Shown: piece by piece, positions 1 through 6,966 of the stretch | How positions within the stretch are numbered: the stretch's first letter is position 1 | Layout: the number at the start of each line of letters is the position of its first letter | Origin: Phycisphaerae bacterium | GTDB taxonomy: Bacteria > Planctomycetota > Phycisphaerae > SM23-33 | Length of the DNA stretch: 13,338 nt | Direction of reading: 5' to 3' | NCBI GenBank assembly: GCA_022866005.1 | Contig: JALHTV010000237.1 | Coordinates: 1-13,338, forward strand | Notes under the pieces: model-generated | What the model saw: only the letters and a program-made list of their open reading frames with translations | Told to the model about the DNA's origin: nothing | Databases searched by the model: none | Position numbers and translations under genes: made by a program

Positions 1-290
1 AGGACCAGAATGGTCCTGCCCTCCCGCGTGGGCATCAGCGCGGGCAGCGGGAAGTCCCGCTTGGCCAGGGTTTCCTGAATGCGGTGAGTGAAGGTGACCT
101 TCTCCAGCTCATCGCGCCCCTTGGCGCGGCGCTTGAAGAGGAACTTGCCCGACGCGGCCGTGATGATGACCTTCGGGGCGCGCCGCGAGCCGCGGGTGAA
201 TTCGCGGATGCTCTCGACGTGCCCCAGGTCGTAGTGACGCAGGCAGCGCTTGAGCTCCTCGGGGGCGAACCTTTCGCGATCGTTCTCCAT
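1..290 (-). CDS. APH-fold (homoserine-kinase-II-like) phosphotransferase, N-terminal part only
   Basis: The first 96 codons of a gene read leftwards; the rest lies beyond the left edge. The protein begins MENDRERFAPEELKRCLRHY. A nucleotide-binding N-lobe pattern follows: a strand with GKFLFKRR (about residues 48-55, whose first or second lysine would be the ATP-contacting one), then a helix ending THRIQETLAKRDFP, then LPALMPTREGRTILV. This order (lysine strand, helix with an aromatic/His pair, 'fP.P..t.eG.t') is typical of the aminoglycoside phosphotransferase/homoserine kinase II/CotS-type fold, which transfers phosphate from ATP to small molecules or sugars. The catalytic loop and metal-binding Asp lie outside the window, so activity and substrate cannot be judged. 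The start ATG has a GGCAGGGATC leader, a modest ribosome site. It is divergent from the MBL-fold gene. Family call is fairly sure; function is open. Confidence 0.72.
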   Translation of the reverse strand, partial: MENDRERFAPEELKRCLRHYDLGHVESIREFTRGSRRAPKVIITAASGKFLFKRRAKGRDELEKVTFTHRIQETLAKRDFPLPALMPTREGRTILV

Positions 291-389
291 GATCCCTGCC
301 GCCCGGCCCTCCTGGGGGGGGTGCGCGGCGATACGGCCCGTCGGCGGCCTGGGGCGATCAGCGGCCTCGCCACACCTGCCGAGGCACGC

Positions 390-417
390 ATCTTACCCGG
401 TGGCCGGAGCTTGTCAA
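390..417 (-). promoter_or_regulatory. Candidate sigma70-type promoter for the phosphotransferase gene
   Basis: On the minus strand a perfect -35 box TTGACA (412-417) is followed by a 16-nt spacer and TAAGAT (390-395), four of six matches to the -10 consensus. It would give a leader of roughly 90 nt before the ATG at 290. The -35 box overlaps that of a weaker plus-strand promoter. Read by eye only. Confidence 0.5.
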
Positions 418-439
418 AGCCCACCGGCCGTGGTAGCAC
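411..439 (+). promoter_or_regulatory. Candidate promoter for the MBL-fold gene
   Basis: TTGTCA (411-416), a 17-nt spacer and TAGCAC (434-439, a poor -10 box). Transcription would start near 446, leaving about 19 nt that contain the GGAGG ribosome site at 455-459. The -35 box is right in sequence and position, but the -10 is weak. Confidence 0.35.
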
Positions 440-464
440 AGCCCCGGCCCGCGCGGAGGATGCG

Positions 465-1229
465 ATGAACGCCGAACAAGCCGATCTCCCCAAGCTCATC
501 CAGGTGGCTGAGGGACTCATCGTCCGCCAAGCGGTGGACAACATGGCCTGGATCGACCTGGGCGAGTACGCCGTCGTGGTCGACGCGCTGGAGCAGCCGG
601 AGCTGGAGACGGAGGTGCTGTCGGCGATCGCCAAGACCCTGCCCGGCCGGTCGGTGCGATACGTGCTGAACACCCACACGCACTATGATCACGTAGCCCT
701 CAACGGGGCGCTCGTCCGCCGCCACGGCGCCCAGGTCGTCGACAACGCCTCCGGGGCCATCGGGGCGCCAGGGCGCTGGTTCCAGGGCAGCCGGCGGAAG
801 GTGCAGATGCTGCCGATGCCCTCCTGCCACACCGAGGAAGATTGCGTCGTCTGGGCACCGCAGGAGGGCGTGCTGTTCGTGGGGGACATCTTCGGGTGGG
901 GGCTGATCCCGCTGTCGTGCGAGCTGACGGACCAGACGGGGGCGCTATTGGTCCAGACGGTCAATCGTCTGATCGCCTTCGACGCCGCGGTCGTCGTGCC
1001 GGGCCACGGGCCGCTGTGCTCGACGGCCGAACTGAAGCGATGGGTGGAGTACCTGCACTGGCTGGTGGCCGAGGTCCGCCGCGCCTACCAAGCGGGCCTG
1101 GACGACAAGGCCATCCTGCGCCAGGTGCCCCCACCCAAGGACATGACCGGATGGTGGCGGTTCCTGGCCTGGAAGCATGCCGATAGCGTCACCAAGGTCG
1201 TCCAGGCCGTCCGCCGCGGGAAGTTCTAG
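465..1229 (+). CDS. MBL-fold metallohydrolase
   Basis: A 254-residue metallo-beta-lactamase-fold hydrolase. The zinc-binding signature is complete: HTHYDH at residues 71-76 (HxHxDH), His122 in SCHTEED, Asp141 in GDIFGWG, and His181 in VPGHGP. Enzymes with this set bind two metal ions and hydrolyse esters, thioesters, lactones or phosphodiesters. The substrate cannot be read here and nothing marks it as an antibiotic-resistance enzyme. No signal peptide is visible, so it is probably cytoplasmic. The frame is open back to position 84, but the ATG at 465 is chosen because GGAGG lies 5 nt before it and because homology-like sequence starts there; the upstream part runs antisense to the kinase gene. 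The C-terminal about 70 residues are helical with a Trp-rich segment (DMTGWWRFLAWKHAD). Neighbours give no clear functional hint. Confidence 0.88.
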   Translation: MNAEQADLPKLIQVAEGLIVRQAVDNMAWIDLGEYAVVVDALEQPELETEVLSAIAKTLPGRSVRYVLNTHTHYDHVALNGALVRRHGAQVVDNASGAIGAPGRWFQGSRRKVQMLPMPSCHTEEDCVVWAPQEGVLFVGDIFGWGLIPLSCELTDQTGALLVQTVNRLIAFDAAVVVPGHGPLCSTAELKRWVEYLHWLVAEVRRAYQAGLDDKAILRQVPPPKDMTGWWRFLAWKHADSVTKVVQAVRRGKF

Positions 1230-1248
1230 ACGTCCGGCAGCGGGCGTC
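1229..1248 (+). terminator. Possible terminator hairpin after the MBL-fold gene
   Basis: An 8-bp stem (1229-1236 with 1241-1248, one G-U pair) closes a GCAG tetraloop immediately at the stop codon. There is no U-tract after it, so it may only stabilise the 3' end. Confidence 0.35.
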
Positions 1249-1415
1249 CGCACCGCAGCGGGAGAGGATCAGCGAGCAAGACGCGAGGCATATTGATTTG
1301 ATGCCCCGCCCCCGGTAACCTGTCCGCTTCGCGACAGGCCGTGGACGAGCGTGGTCCGGATTCAGCCGGTTGTTGCGTAGTCCGCTTTGCCCACAGGAGC
1401 CGTGAGAGGTACTTC

Positions 1416-2015
1416 ATGACTTTTCGAAGAGCCCGCGTGGTCCTGCTTCGGCTGGCTTTCCTCCCCATCGTCTTCGTGGCCGTGTTCGTGCGCCCGTCCT
1501 GGCATCTGGACTCGACGCGCGCGTTCCTGGTGGAGACGGCGGGCTACCTGTTTTTGATGTTGGGCTTGTCCGTCCGCATCTGGTCGATCCTCTACGTCGG
1601 CGGCAGGAAGTCCCAGGTGCTCGTGACGGACGGTCCCTACTCGTTGTGTCGGAATCCGCTGTACGTGGGGACGTTGTTGTTGACCGTCGGGGCCGGGCTG
1701 TGCTTTGAGAACCTGCTGATGCTGGGGACGATGTTGGCGACGGTGGTGCCCGCCCACGTGGCGTCCGCACGCCTGGAGGCCGCGCACCTGGCAGCCAAGT
1801 TCCCGTTGGAGTATCCCCCGTATGCCCGCGCGGTCCCGGCGTTCTGGCCTCGGCTGAAGAACTACCGCAGCCGAGAGACGCTCATCGTCTCGGCGCGGGC
1901 GATCGGGCGCATCGCGATCGACACAGCCGGGGTCATCCTGATCCCGGAGATCGAAGACATCCTGGAGCTGCTCCACCAGCATGGGATCCTGCCCGTGCTG
2001 TGGTTCTTTCCGTAG
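1416..2015 (+). CDS. Isoprenylcysteine carboxyl methyltransferase (ICMT)-family membrane methyltransferase
   Basis: A 199-residue integral membrane protein of the ICMT/phospholipid-methyltransferase superfamily. Hydrophobic segments lie at about residues 8-25, 40-61, 82-113 and near the C-terminus. The family's S-adenosylmethionine-binding signature is clear: DGPYSLCRNPLYVG (72-85, usual form 'GpY...RHP.Y.g') followed by the C-terminal helix motif from Glu121 to Pro145 (E...L...F..EY..Y...VP.FWP). Bacterial members methylate small or lipid substrates in the inner membrane; the actual substrate is unknown. The ATG at 1416 is chosen because AGAGG lies 6 nt before it; the same frame is open for 25 codons upstream but those residues are not family-like. 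After the methyltransferase core there is a tail of about 50 residues with a further hydrophobic stretch. It is convergent with the efflux operon. Confidence 0.85.
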   Translation: MTFRRARVVLLRLAFLPIVFVAVFVRPSWHLDSTRAFLVETAGYLFLMLGLSVRIWSILYVGGRKSQVLVTDGPYSLCRNPLYVGTLLLTVGAGLCFENLLMLGTMLATVVPAHVASARLEAAHLAAKFPLEYPPYARAVPAFWPRLKNYRSRETLIVSARAIGRIAIDTAGVILIPEIEDILELLHQHGILPVLWFFP

Positions 2016-2044
2016 CCTCTCCCAGGCCGCATGGCCGGGGGAGG
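2016..2044. terminator. Strong hairpin between convergent genes, likely bidirectional terminator
   Basis: It starts directly after the stop codon of the methyltransferase. CCTCTCCC (2016-2023) pairs with GGGGGAGG (2037-2044), one T-G pair; A2024 bulges; GGCC pairs with GGCC around a GCAT loop (2029-2032). That makes 12 bp in all, almost pure GC. No T-tract follows on either strand, so intrinsic termination is uncertain. The position between two converging genes supports the role. Confidence 0.55.
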
Positions 2045-2085
2045 GGGCGCGGGGGTCGGGGCTCCGGGGTGCTCAGAGGCGGCGA

Positions 2086-3663
2086 TCACTCCAGGGGCTG
2101 CTGGGCGAGCCGCACCGGCGCCCCACCGGGGGCGGCGATGCCGCGACGCTCCAGCAATGAACCCTCCAGGCGATGGAGGTCCACCAGGGCGTTCAAGTAG
2201 CCCACGACGGCCTCGACCTCTCCTACGCGGCTGCTGAGCAGGTCTCGCTGGGCGATGTTCACCAGCAGCGAGGTGGACTTCTCGGCCTGGAATCGCGCGG
2301 TCTCCACCCGCAGGGTCTCCTCGCGGTAGTTGCGCGTGGCGGCGGTGGCCGAGACCTGCTCTCGGGCTCGCAGGATCTCGATGTAGCCGGAGCGGATATC
2401 CGTCTCGGCCAGCTCGACGAGGTTGGCCACGGCCGCCGTCGACTGGTCGCGCGTCAGGACGGCCCGGCGGTGGGTGGCGCGGGCGCTGCGGTTCAGCGGG
2501 GGATACTCCAGGTCCACGCCCACCTGCATGTCGTAGCTGTTCCCCCGGGTCAGGTCATCCCACGAGGGGCCGAAGCTGTCGGCGTAACCCGTCTTGCCCA
2601 GGGTGACGAACAGGTCCATCTTCGGCAGCAGGCCGTTGCGCGTCTTGACGATCTCCAGGTCGCCGCGGTTGATCTGAAGCCTCGCCTGGTTGAGGTCCGG
2701 GCGCTGGCGCAGGGCCGTCTGCACGTGCAGGTCCACCGAGCCGAGTTCCTGCGTGTCGGCGGCGGGTTCGTCCAGGACAAGCAGCTCGCGCAGAAGGGGG
2801 GAGTCTCCCAACGGGCTGAGCAGGCGCAGGAGGGTCAGGCGGGCCTTGGCCTCGGTGCTGCGAGCGTTGATGAGTTCTTCCTTGCGCAGCGCCACCTCGG
2901 CCTCGGCGGCCGCCAGCTGCGCCCGGGCGAGCTTGCCGACGGTCACCCGTTCCTGCGTGTCGGTAAGCTGGTCCTGGGCGATTTGCAGCGACTGGGTCAC
3001 GATCCGGGTCTTCTGCTGGGCCAGGGCGTAGCTCCAATAGCCCTTCTCCACGTCCGACACCACGGTCTCGGCGTAGCCGCGGAGCTCGTACTGGCTGATG
3101 GCCAGGTCCACCCGCGCCTGGCGGAGGCTCGCGAGCTTTACGGCCGGGCCGAAGCCTCGCAGCAGCGGCTGGGTGAGGGTCAGCGCCAGGCGAGAGGTGA
3201 AGTCGTCAGGGCCGGACTGGTAGGTCGCATCCGTGCCGGCCGCCAGGTCCACCTCCAGCCCGGTGGCGAAGAGCTGGCTGTAGCCGACTTCCGCATCGGC
3301 GCCCTTGGAGATGGTGTCGGTGCTGCTATCGTCCGTCCGAGTGCGATCGAACGAGAAGGACGCCGTGAGGTTCGGATCGAAGACCGCTTGCTGAAGCTCC
3401 ACGGCCTCGCGGCGGAGGTCGGGGTTGTAGCGCTGGACGATCAGGGCCTTGTTGTTCTCCAGGGCCATAAGGATGGCCTGCTCGCGAGTCAGCCTCAGAA
3501 CCTCTCCGGCAGGTTGGGTGGACGCTGGAGCACTAGCCGGGGCGGGGGGGGAGGTGCTGCCCGCGCTTGCGGCGCCCGTGCCCGCAGCGGCACCTGCCGG
3601 CGCCACCGCCACGCCCAGGGCCACCGTGGTGAGAATCCATCGCAAGTCGTGCCGCCCTGACAT
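2086..3663 (-). CDS. TolC-family outer-membrane efflux channel
   Basis: A 525-residue outer-membrane factor, last gene of the efflux operon. The N-terminus is a signal peptide (basic MSGRHDLR, then a hydrophobic stretch to an Ala-rich cleavage region) followed by a low-complexity Ala/Pro/Ser/Thr linker. No lipobox cysteine is seen, so it is probably not a lipoprotein. Two outer-membrane-efflux repeats follow. The first holds LTREQAILMALENN and LTLTQPLLRGFG, the typical 'TQPLLRGFG' beta-strand entry, then long Ala/Gln/Glu-rich helices. The second contains RQRPDLNQARLQI and a closing helix pair. Members form trimeric tunnels that dock with HlyD/MacA adaptors. The start at 3663 is chosen because AAAGGA lies 9 nt upstream and it leaves a 16-nt gap to the permease gene; an in-frame ATG at 3699 would overlap that gene and spoil the signal peptide. 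A run of eight C on the coding strand (3544-3551) sits in the linker. Confidence 0.9.
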   Translation of the reverse strand: MSGRHDLRWILTTVALGVAVAPAGAAAGTGAASAGSTSPPAPASAPASTQPAGEVLRLTREQAILMALENNKALIVQRYNPDLRREAVELQQAVFDPNLTASFSFDRTRTDDSSTDTISKGADAEVGYSQLFATGLEVDLAAGTDATYQSGPDDFTSRLALTLTQPLLRGFGPAVKLASLRQARVDLAISQYELRGYAETVVSDVEKGYWSYALAQQKTRIVTQSLQIAQDQLTDTQERVTVGKLARAQLAAAEAEVALRKEELINARSTEAKARLTLLRLLSPLGDSPLLRELLVLDEPAADTQELGSVDLHVQTALRQRPDLNQARLQINRGDLEIVKTRNGLLPKMDLFVTLGKTGYADSFGPSWDDLTRGNSYDMQVGVDLEYPPLNRSARATHRRAVLTRDQSTAAVANLVELAETDIRSGYIEILRAREQVSATAATRNYREETLRVETARFQAEKSTSLLVNIAQRDLLSSRVGEVEAVVGYLNALVDLHRLEGSLLERRGIAAPGGAPVRLAQQPLE

Positions 3664-3679
3664 CGAGAAGATTCCTTTC

Positions 3680-4888
3680 TTACTCGTATCGCAGCGCATC
3701 GACCGGGTCGAGCCGGGCCGCCCGCCAGGCCGGGTAGAAGCCGAAGAACACCCCTATGAAGGCCGAGAACGATAGCGCCAGGATCACGCTGAACGGCTCC
3801 ACCACGGTGGTGAACTGCGAGGCCTTGCCGATGATGCCGGCCCCGCCCATGCCCGCCGCCACACCGATCAGCCCGCCCAGGCCGGTGGTGATCATCGCCT
3901 CCAGCAGGAATTGCAGGAGGATCGTCCGCTCCTTGGCCCCGATGGCCTTGCGGATGCCGATCTCTCTCGTGCGCTCGGTGACGCTGACCAGCATGATGTT
4001 CATGATGCCGATGCCGCCCACCAGCAGCGAAATGCTGGCGATACCGCCCAACAGGATCGTAAACGTCTGCGTCGATTGGCTGACGCGCTCGATCAGGTCG
4101 GCCTGGTTCCGGATGTCAAAGTCGTCGTTCGCGTCGGCAGCCAGCTTGTGACGCTGACGGAGGACAGTCCTGAGGGACTGCTCCACCTTAGCTAAATCGG
4201 CCCCTTCGTCCGCTTGCACGAGGATTTCTCGCAGGTGGTCCACCCCGAAAACCTGCTTCATGGCGGTGGTGTAAGGGATGCAGATTTCGTCGTCGGGGTT
4301 GGAGAACCCCTGACCTCCCTTGGCCTTGGTTACGCCGATCACGGTGAAATTGATGCCCTTGAGCTTGACGGCCTCGCCGATCGGGTCGTTGGCCCCGAAC
4401 AGATCGGTCGCCACTTCCGGCCCCAGGATGGCCACGCGGGCGCTCTGCTCGGCCTCGATCTCGGTGAAACTCCGGCCCTTCTCGATGGTGAAGTCCCGGA
4501 TCGGCAGGAAGGTCATGGCCGCGCCGTTCACGGTCACCCGGTTGTTGTGGTTCATGTACTTGGCCTGGACGTTGCCCGACACGACCGGGGAGAGGCGCCG
4601 CACCCCCGTGCCCCCCGCTGCGATGGCCTGGGCGTCTTCCAGAGTGAGGTTCACTCGCGTCCCGGTGGTCACTCCGCGCGCCCCGGATAGCCCGGGTCGG
4701 ACCGACAGCAGGTTCGTGCCCATGGCCTGGATCTGGGCGAGGATCGACCTCTTGGCCCCGGTGCCCATGGCCAGCATCGAGATCACCGCCCCCACCCCGA
4801 TGATGATGCCCAGCATGGCCAGGAAGGACCGCATCCTGTTGGCCCACAGGCTGCGCACCCCTACTTTGACGATGACGCCAAGAAGCAT
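3680..4888 (-). CDS. MacB/FtsX-type ABC transporter permease
   Basis: A 402-residue inner-membrane permease of the MacB type, encoded apart from its ATPase (E. coli MacB is a fusion of the two). Residues about 20-43 form the first membrane helix (RSFLAMLGIIIGVGAVISML). A large periplasmic MacB-PCD domain follows, and then three C-terminal helices. The hallmark GIMNIMLVSVTERTREIGIR follows the second helix, and the C-terminus carries PAWRAARLDPVDALRYE, the usual ending of this family. MacB-type proteins do not carry substrate through the membrane: they drive a periplasmic adaptor and TolC channel by ATP-powered 'mechanotransmission'. The ATG at 4888 is chosen because GAGGA lies 7 nt upstream and only 4 nt separate it from the ATPase stop; an ATG at 4915 in the same frame would overlap the ATPase gene. 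Directly followed by the channel gene. Confidence 0.93.
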   Translation of the reverse strand: MLLGVIVKVGVRSLWANRMRSFLAMLGIIIGVGAVISMLAMGTGAKRSILAQIQAMGTNLLSVRPGLSGARGVTTGTRVNLTLEDAQAIAAGGTGVRRLSPVVSGNVQAKYMNHNNRVTVNGAAMTFLPIRDFTIEKGRSFTEIEAEQSARVAILGPEVATDLFGANDPIGEAVKLKGINFTVIGVTKAKGGQGFSNPDDEICIPYTTAMKQVFGVDHLREILVQADEGADLAKVEQSLRTVLRQRHKLAADANDDFDIRNQADLIERVSQSTQTFTILLGGIASISLLVGGIGIMNIMLVSVTERTREIGIRKAIGAKERTILLQFLLEAMITTGLGGLIGVAAGMGGAGIIGKASQFTTVVEPFSVILALSFSAFIGVFFGFYPAWRAARLDPVDALRYE

Positions 4889-4892
4889 GGGG

Positions 4893-5570
4893 CTATCCTC
4901 GAGTCTCCGAGACAATCCGCCCGTCGCGCATGGCCACCTGGTGCTGGCAACGGGCGGCGATGTCGTGTTCGTGGGTCACGATGATGATGGTCCTGCCGGC
5001 GGCGTTCAGGGAGACGAACAGGCTGAGGATCTCCTCGCCGGTCCGGGTGTCCAGGTTGCCGGTGGGCTCATCGGCCAGGAGGATCGCCGGATCGGTGATG
5101 AGCGACCGCGCGATGGCGACCCGCTGCCGCTGGCCACCGGACAGCTCGCTGGGGCGGTGGTGCGCCCGATCGCCCAGCCCCACGGTGTCCAAGGCCTCCC
5201 TGGCGCGCTGCTTGGCGTGAGGGAACCCCGCGTACAGCAGCGGGAGCTCCACGTTCTCCAAGGCGTCCAGGCGAGGCAGCAAGTTGAAGGTCTGAAAGAT
5301 AAACCCAATCCGCCGATTGCGGATCTCGGCCAGGCGGTTGCCGTCCAGGCGCGAGACGTCCTCCCCGGCCAGGACGTACCGCCCGCTATCGGCGTGATCC
5401 AGGCAGCCCAGGATGTGCATCAGCGTGCTCTTGCCGCTGCCGGAGGCCCCGGTGACGGCGAGCATCTCGCCTTGCTCCACGGTCAGGTCCACACCATCCA
5501 GGGCCACGACGGTGGTGCTGCCCATGCGGTACTGCTTCACCAGGCCTTGGGCCTCGATGATCATCGTCAT
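4893..5570 (-). CDS. LolD/MacB-type ABC transporter ATP-binding protein
   Basis: A 225-residue ATPase subunit with every motif intact: Walker A GASGSGKST (41-49), Q-loop Gln93 in FIFQTFNLLPRL, signature LSGGQRQR (143-150), Walker B ILLADEPTG (163-171) with catalytic Glu168, D-loop NLD (172-174) and switch His200. The phrase 'FQTFNLLP' and the overall length place it in the LolD/MacB/FtsE group that partners FtsX-like permeases. Its start overlaps the adaptor stop codon as ATGA (5567-5570), so the two are probably translationally coupled. A second ATG two codons later (5564) sits at better distance (6 nt) from GGGAG and may be the true start. It should energise the permease encoded just downstream. 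Confidence 0.95.
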   Translation of the reverse strand: MTMIIEAQGLVKQYRMGSTTVVALDGVDLTVEQGEMLAVTGASGSGKSTLMHILGCLDHADSGRYVLAGEDVSRLDGNRLAEIRNRRIGFIFQTFNLLPRLDALENVELPLLYAGFPHAKQRAREALDTVGLGDRAHHRPSELSGGQRQRVAIARSLITDPAILLADEPTGNLDTRTGEEILSLFVSLNAAGRTIIIVTHEHDIAARCQHQVAMRDGRIVSETRG

Positions 5571-6898
5571 CTCCCGCGCATCATCCGAAACTGGCGGGAT
5601 GGACCTGGCCCACCTCCGCTCCAGCGGCTCTCGCTGCCACCGGCGTGGACCTGGACGGTCTCGCCCTCATTCAGCCCGGAGACGACCTCCGTGGTCAGTC
5701 CGTCGCTGATGCCGATCTCGACGGCCCGTTCCTCGTTGTGGGCCCCCTTGACGACCGTGGCGAAGCGCTGCCGGCCCTTGCGGACCACGGCCTCGGAGGG
5801 CACGGTCAGCACGCCGGATCTCTCCGCGGCCACGATCTCCACGTTGGCGGTCATCTCGGGTCTCAGCAGGGGACGGTCCCTGCCCGTGACCTCGATCTTG
5901 ACCTCAAAGGTCACCACGTTGGACTCCGTCACGCCCCGCGTGGCGATGCGGACGATCTTGCCGTCGAAGATCCTTCCGGGAAACGCGTCCGCCGTGACGA
6001 TGGCCTCTTGGCCTGCGGCCACTTTGCCGATGTCGCTCTCGTCCACCGACGCCAGCACGTAGAGGTGCGACAGGTCCGAGAGGGTCAGCACGGTCGTCCC
6101 GCCGCCGACGTTGCTGACGCCGCTGGCGATGATCTGCCCCACCTGGACGTTGCGGGTCACCACCACGCCGTCGATCGGTGAGATGACCTTGGTGTCGGCC
6201 AGGCGGTCCTGGGCCTGGGTCAACGCGATGGTGTTGCTGTCGACCTGGGTCTGGGCCAGCACGATGTCCTGGCGTTTGAGCTCCAAGGCGTCTTCCTGGG
6301 TCTTCAGTTCCTCAATGGCCACCTGAGCGCTGACGAGGTCGCCCTGGGCCTGGGTTGCGCTAGTCACGGCGGTGTCGCAGTCTTCCTGGCTGCATAGCTC
6401 CTTGGCCAGGAGCTGCTTCATGCGGTCGGCCTTCGCGCGGGAGTCGGCAGCGCGGGCCTGAGCGGACTCCAGGGCGGCCTGGGCCCGGCGGCGCCCGGTG
6501 GCCAGGTCGCTTTCGGCGATGGCCAGGTTCCGCTGGGCGATGGCCAATCGGGCCTGCGAGGCCGCCAGTTCCACCTGGGCCTGGCTGAGCACCCGCTTCT
6601 CGTCCACGGGGTCCAGCTCCAGCAGCAGGTCGCCCTTTTTCACCTCGTCGCTGATATCGAAGGGCAGGCGGGTGATCTCGCCGCTGGCCTTGCACTTGAT
6701 GTCCACGTCCAGATTGGCCACCACCCGCCCCGTGCAGGCCACCGCCAAACGCACGTCGCCGCGCGTGACCGTTGCGGTGGCCGGGCCCGAGGCCGCCGGA
6801 TCACGCTTGGCGGACCCCCGCGACATCCACACGCCTCCACCGACGAGCGCAGCCAAGACCGCCACGGCGGGGATGATGATCTTCTTCTTACGCCACAT
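5567..6898 (-). CDS. MacA/HlyD-family periplasmic adaptor subunit
   Basis: A 443-residue membrane-fusion protein linking an inner-membrane transporter to a TolC-type channel. A short cytoplasmic MWRKKK is followed by a single membrane anchor (7-25). First lipoyl half-motif: residues 65-97 (ASGEITRLPFDISDEVKKGD region). A long alpha-hairpin coiled coil spans about 100-235, with the tip near R159-S170-D175, the family's R/L/S channel-docking motif. The second lipoyl half is VISPIDGVVVTRN (238-250), followed by the beta-barrel and membrane-proximal domains ending about 418. A Gly/Ser/Arg-rich tail closes the protein. Cys169 and Cys174 flank the docking serine, which is unusual. The ATG at 6898 is chosen because GAGAGG lies 8 nt upstream and the anchor follows at once; the frame stays open to 7210 but that part lies antisense or out of frame within the MFS gene. 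Overlaps the ATPase start by ATGA. Confidence 0.93.
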   Translation of the reverse strand: MWRKKKIIIPAVAVLAALVGGGVWMSRGSAKRDPAASGPATATVTRGDVRLAVACTGRVVANLDVDIKCKASGEITRLPFDISDEVKKGDLLLELDPVDEKRVLSQAQVELAASQARLAIAQRNLAIAESDLATGRRRAQAALESAQARAADSRAKADRMKQLLAKELCSQEDCDTAVTSATQAQGDLVSAQVAIEELKTQEDALELKRQDIVLAQTQVDSNTIALTQAQDRLADTKVISPIDGVVVTRNVQVGQIIASGVSNVGGGTTVLTLSDLSHLYVLASVDESDIGKVAAGQEAIVTADAFPGRIFDGKIVRIATRGVTESNVVTFEVKIEVTGRDRPLLRPEMTANVEIVAAERSGVLTVPSEAVVRKGRQRFATVVKGAHNEERAVEIGISDGLTTEVVSGLNEGETVQVHAGGSESRWSGGGPGPSRQFRMMRGR

Positions 6899-6927
6899 GG
6901 TTACGACCTCTCTGACTTCTTGTGTCG

Positions 6928-6956
6928 GCCCAGCCCGTCGCCTTGACGGGGGGGGC
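6928..6956 (-). other. Hairpin in the leader of the adaptor gene
   Basis: In the only sizeable gap inside the efflux operon, 6934-6939 pairs with 6945-6950 (6 bp, 5-nt loop). After a 2x2 internal mismatch, 6928-6931 pairs with 6953-6956. One arm contains a run of eight G (6948-6955). It could be a processing or attenuation element or an mRNA-stabilising structure; no U-tract follows. Confidence 0.4.
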
Positions 6957-6966
6957 GGCAGGAATA

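Noticed and set aside
84..464. N-terminal extension of 127 codons on the MBL-fold protein.
   Set aside because: It overlaps the phosphotransferase gene antisense, crosses the candidate promoters and lacks a ribosome site. The ATG at 465 has GGAGG at 5 nt.
465..1229. MBL-fold gene as an antibiotic-resistance beta-lactamase.
   Set aside because: The fold signature is shared by many hydrolases. No signal peptide and no beta-lactamase-specific residues are visible.
1293..1321. TTGATT, 17 nt, TAACCT as a promoter for the membrane methyltransferase.
   Set aside because: The -10 match is only three of six and the leader would be long. Too weak to list as a feature. The rest of the 186-nt gap shows nothing else clear.
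2173..3660. 495-codon plus-strand open frame opposite the channel gene.
   Set aside because: Its composition is Gly/Leu/Val/Gln/Arg-rich with no motif. The minus strand encodes a clear TolC-family protein with a signal peptide.
4320..6062. Long plus-strand open frame opposite the permease, ATPase and adaptor genes.
   Set aside because: It is antisense to three genes with complete motifs and shows no family features.
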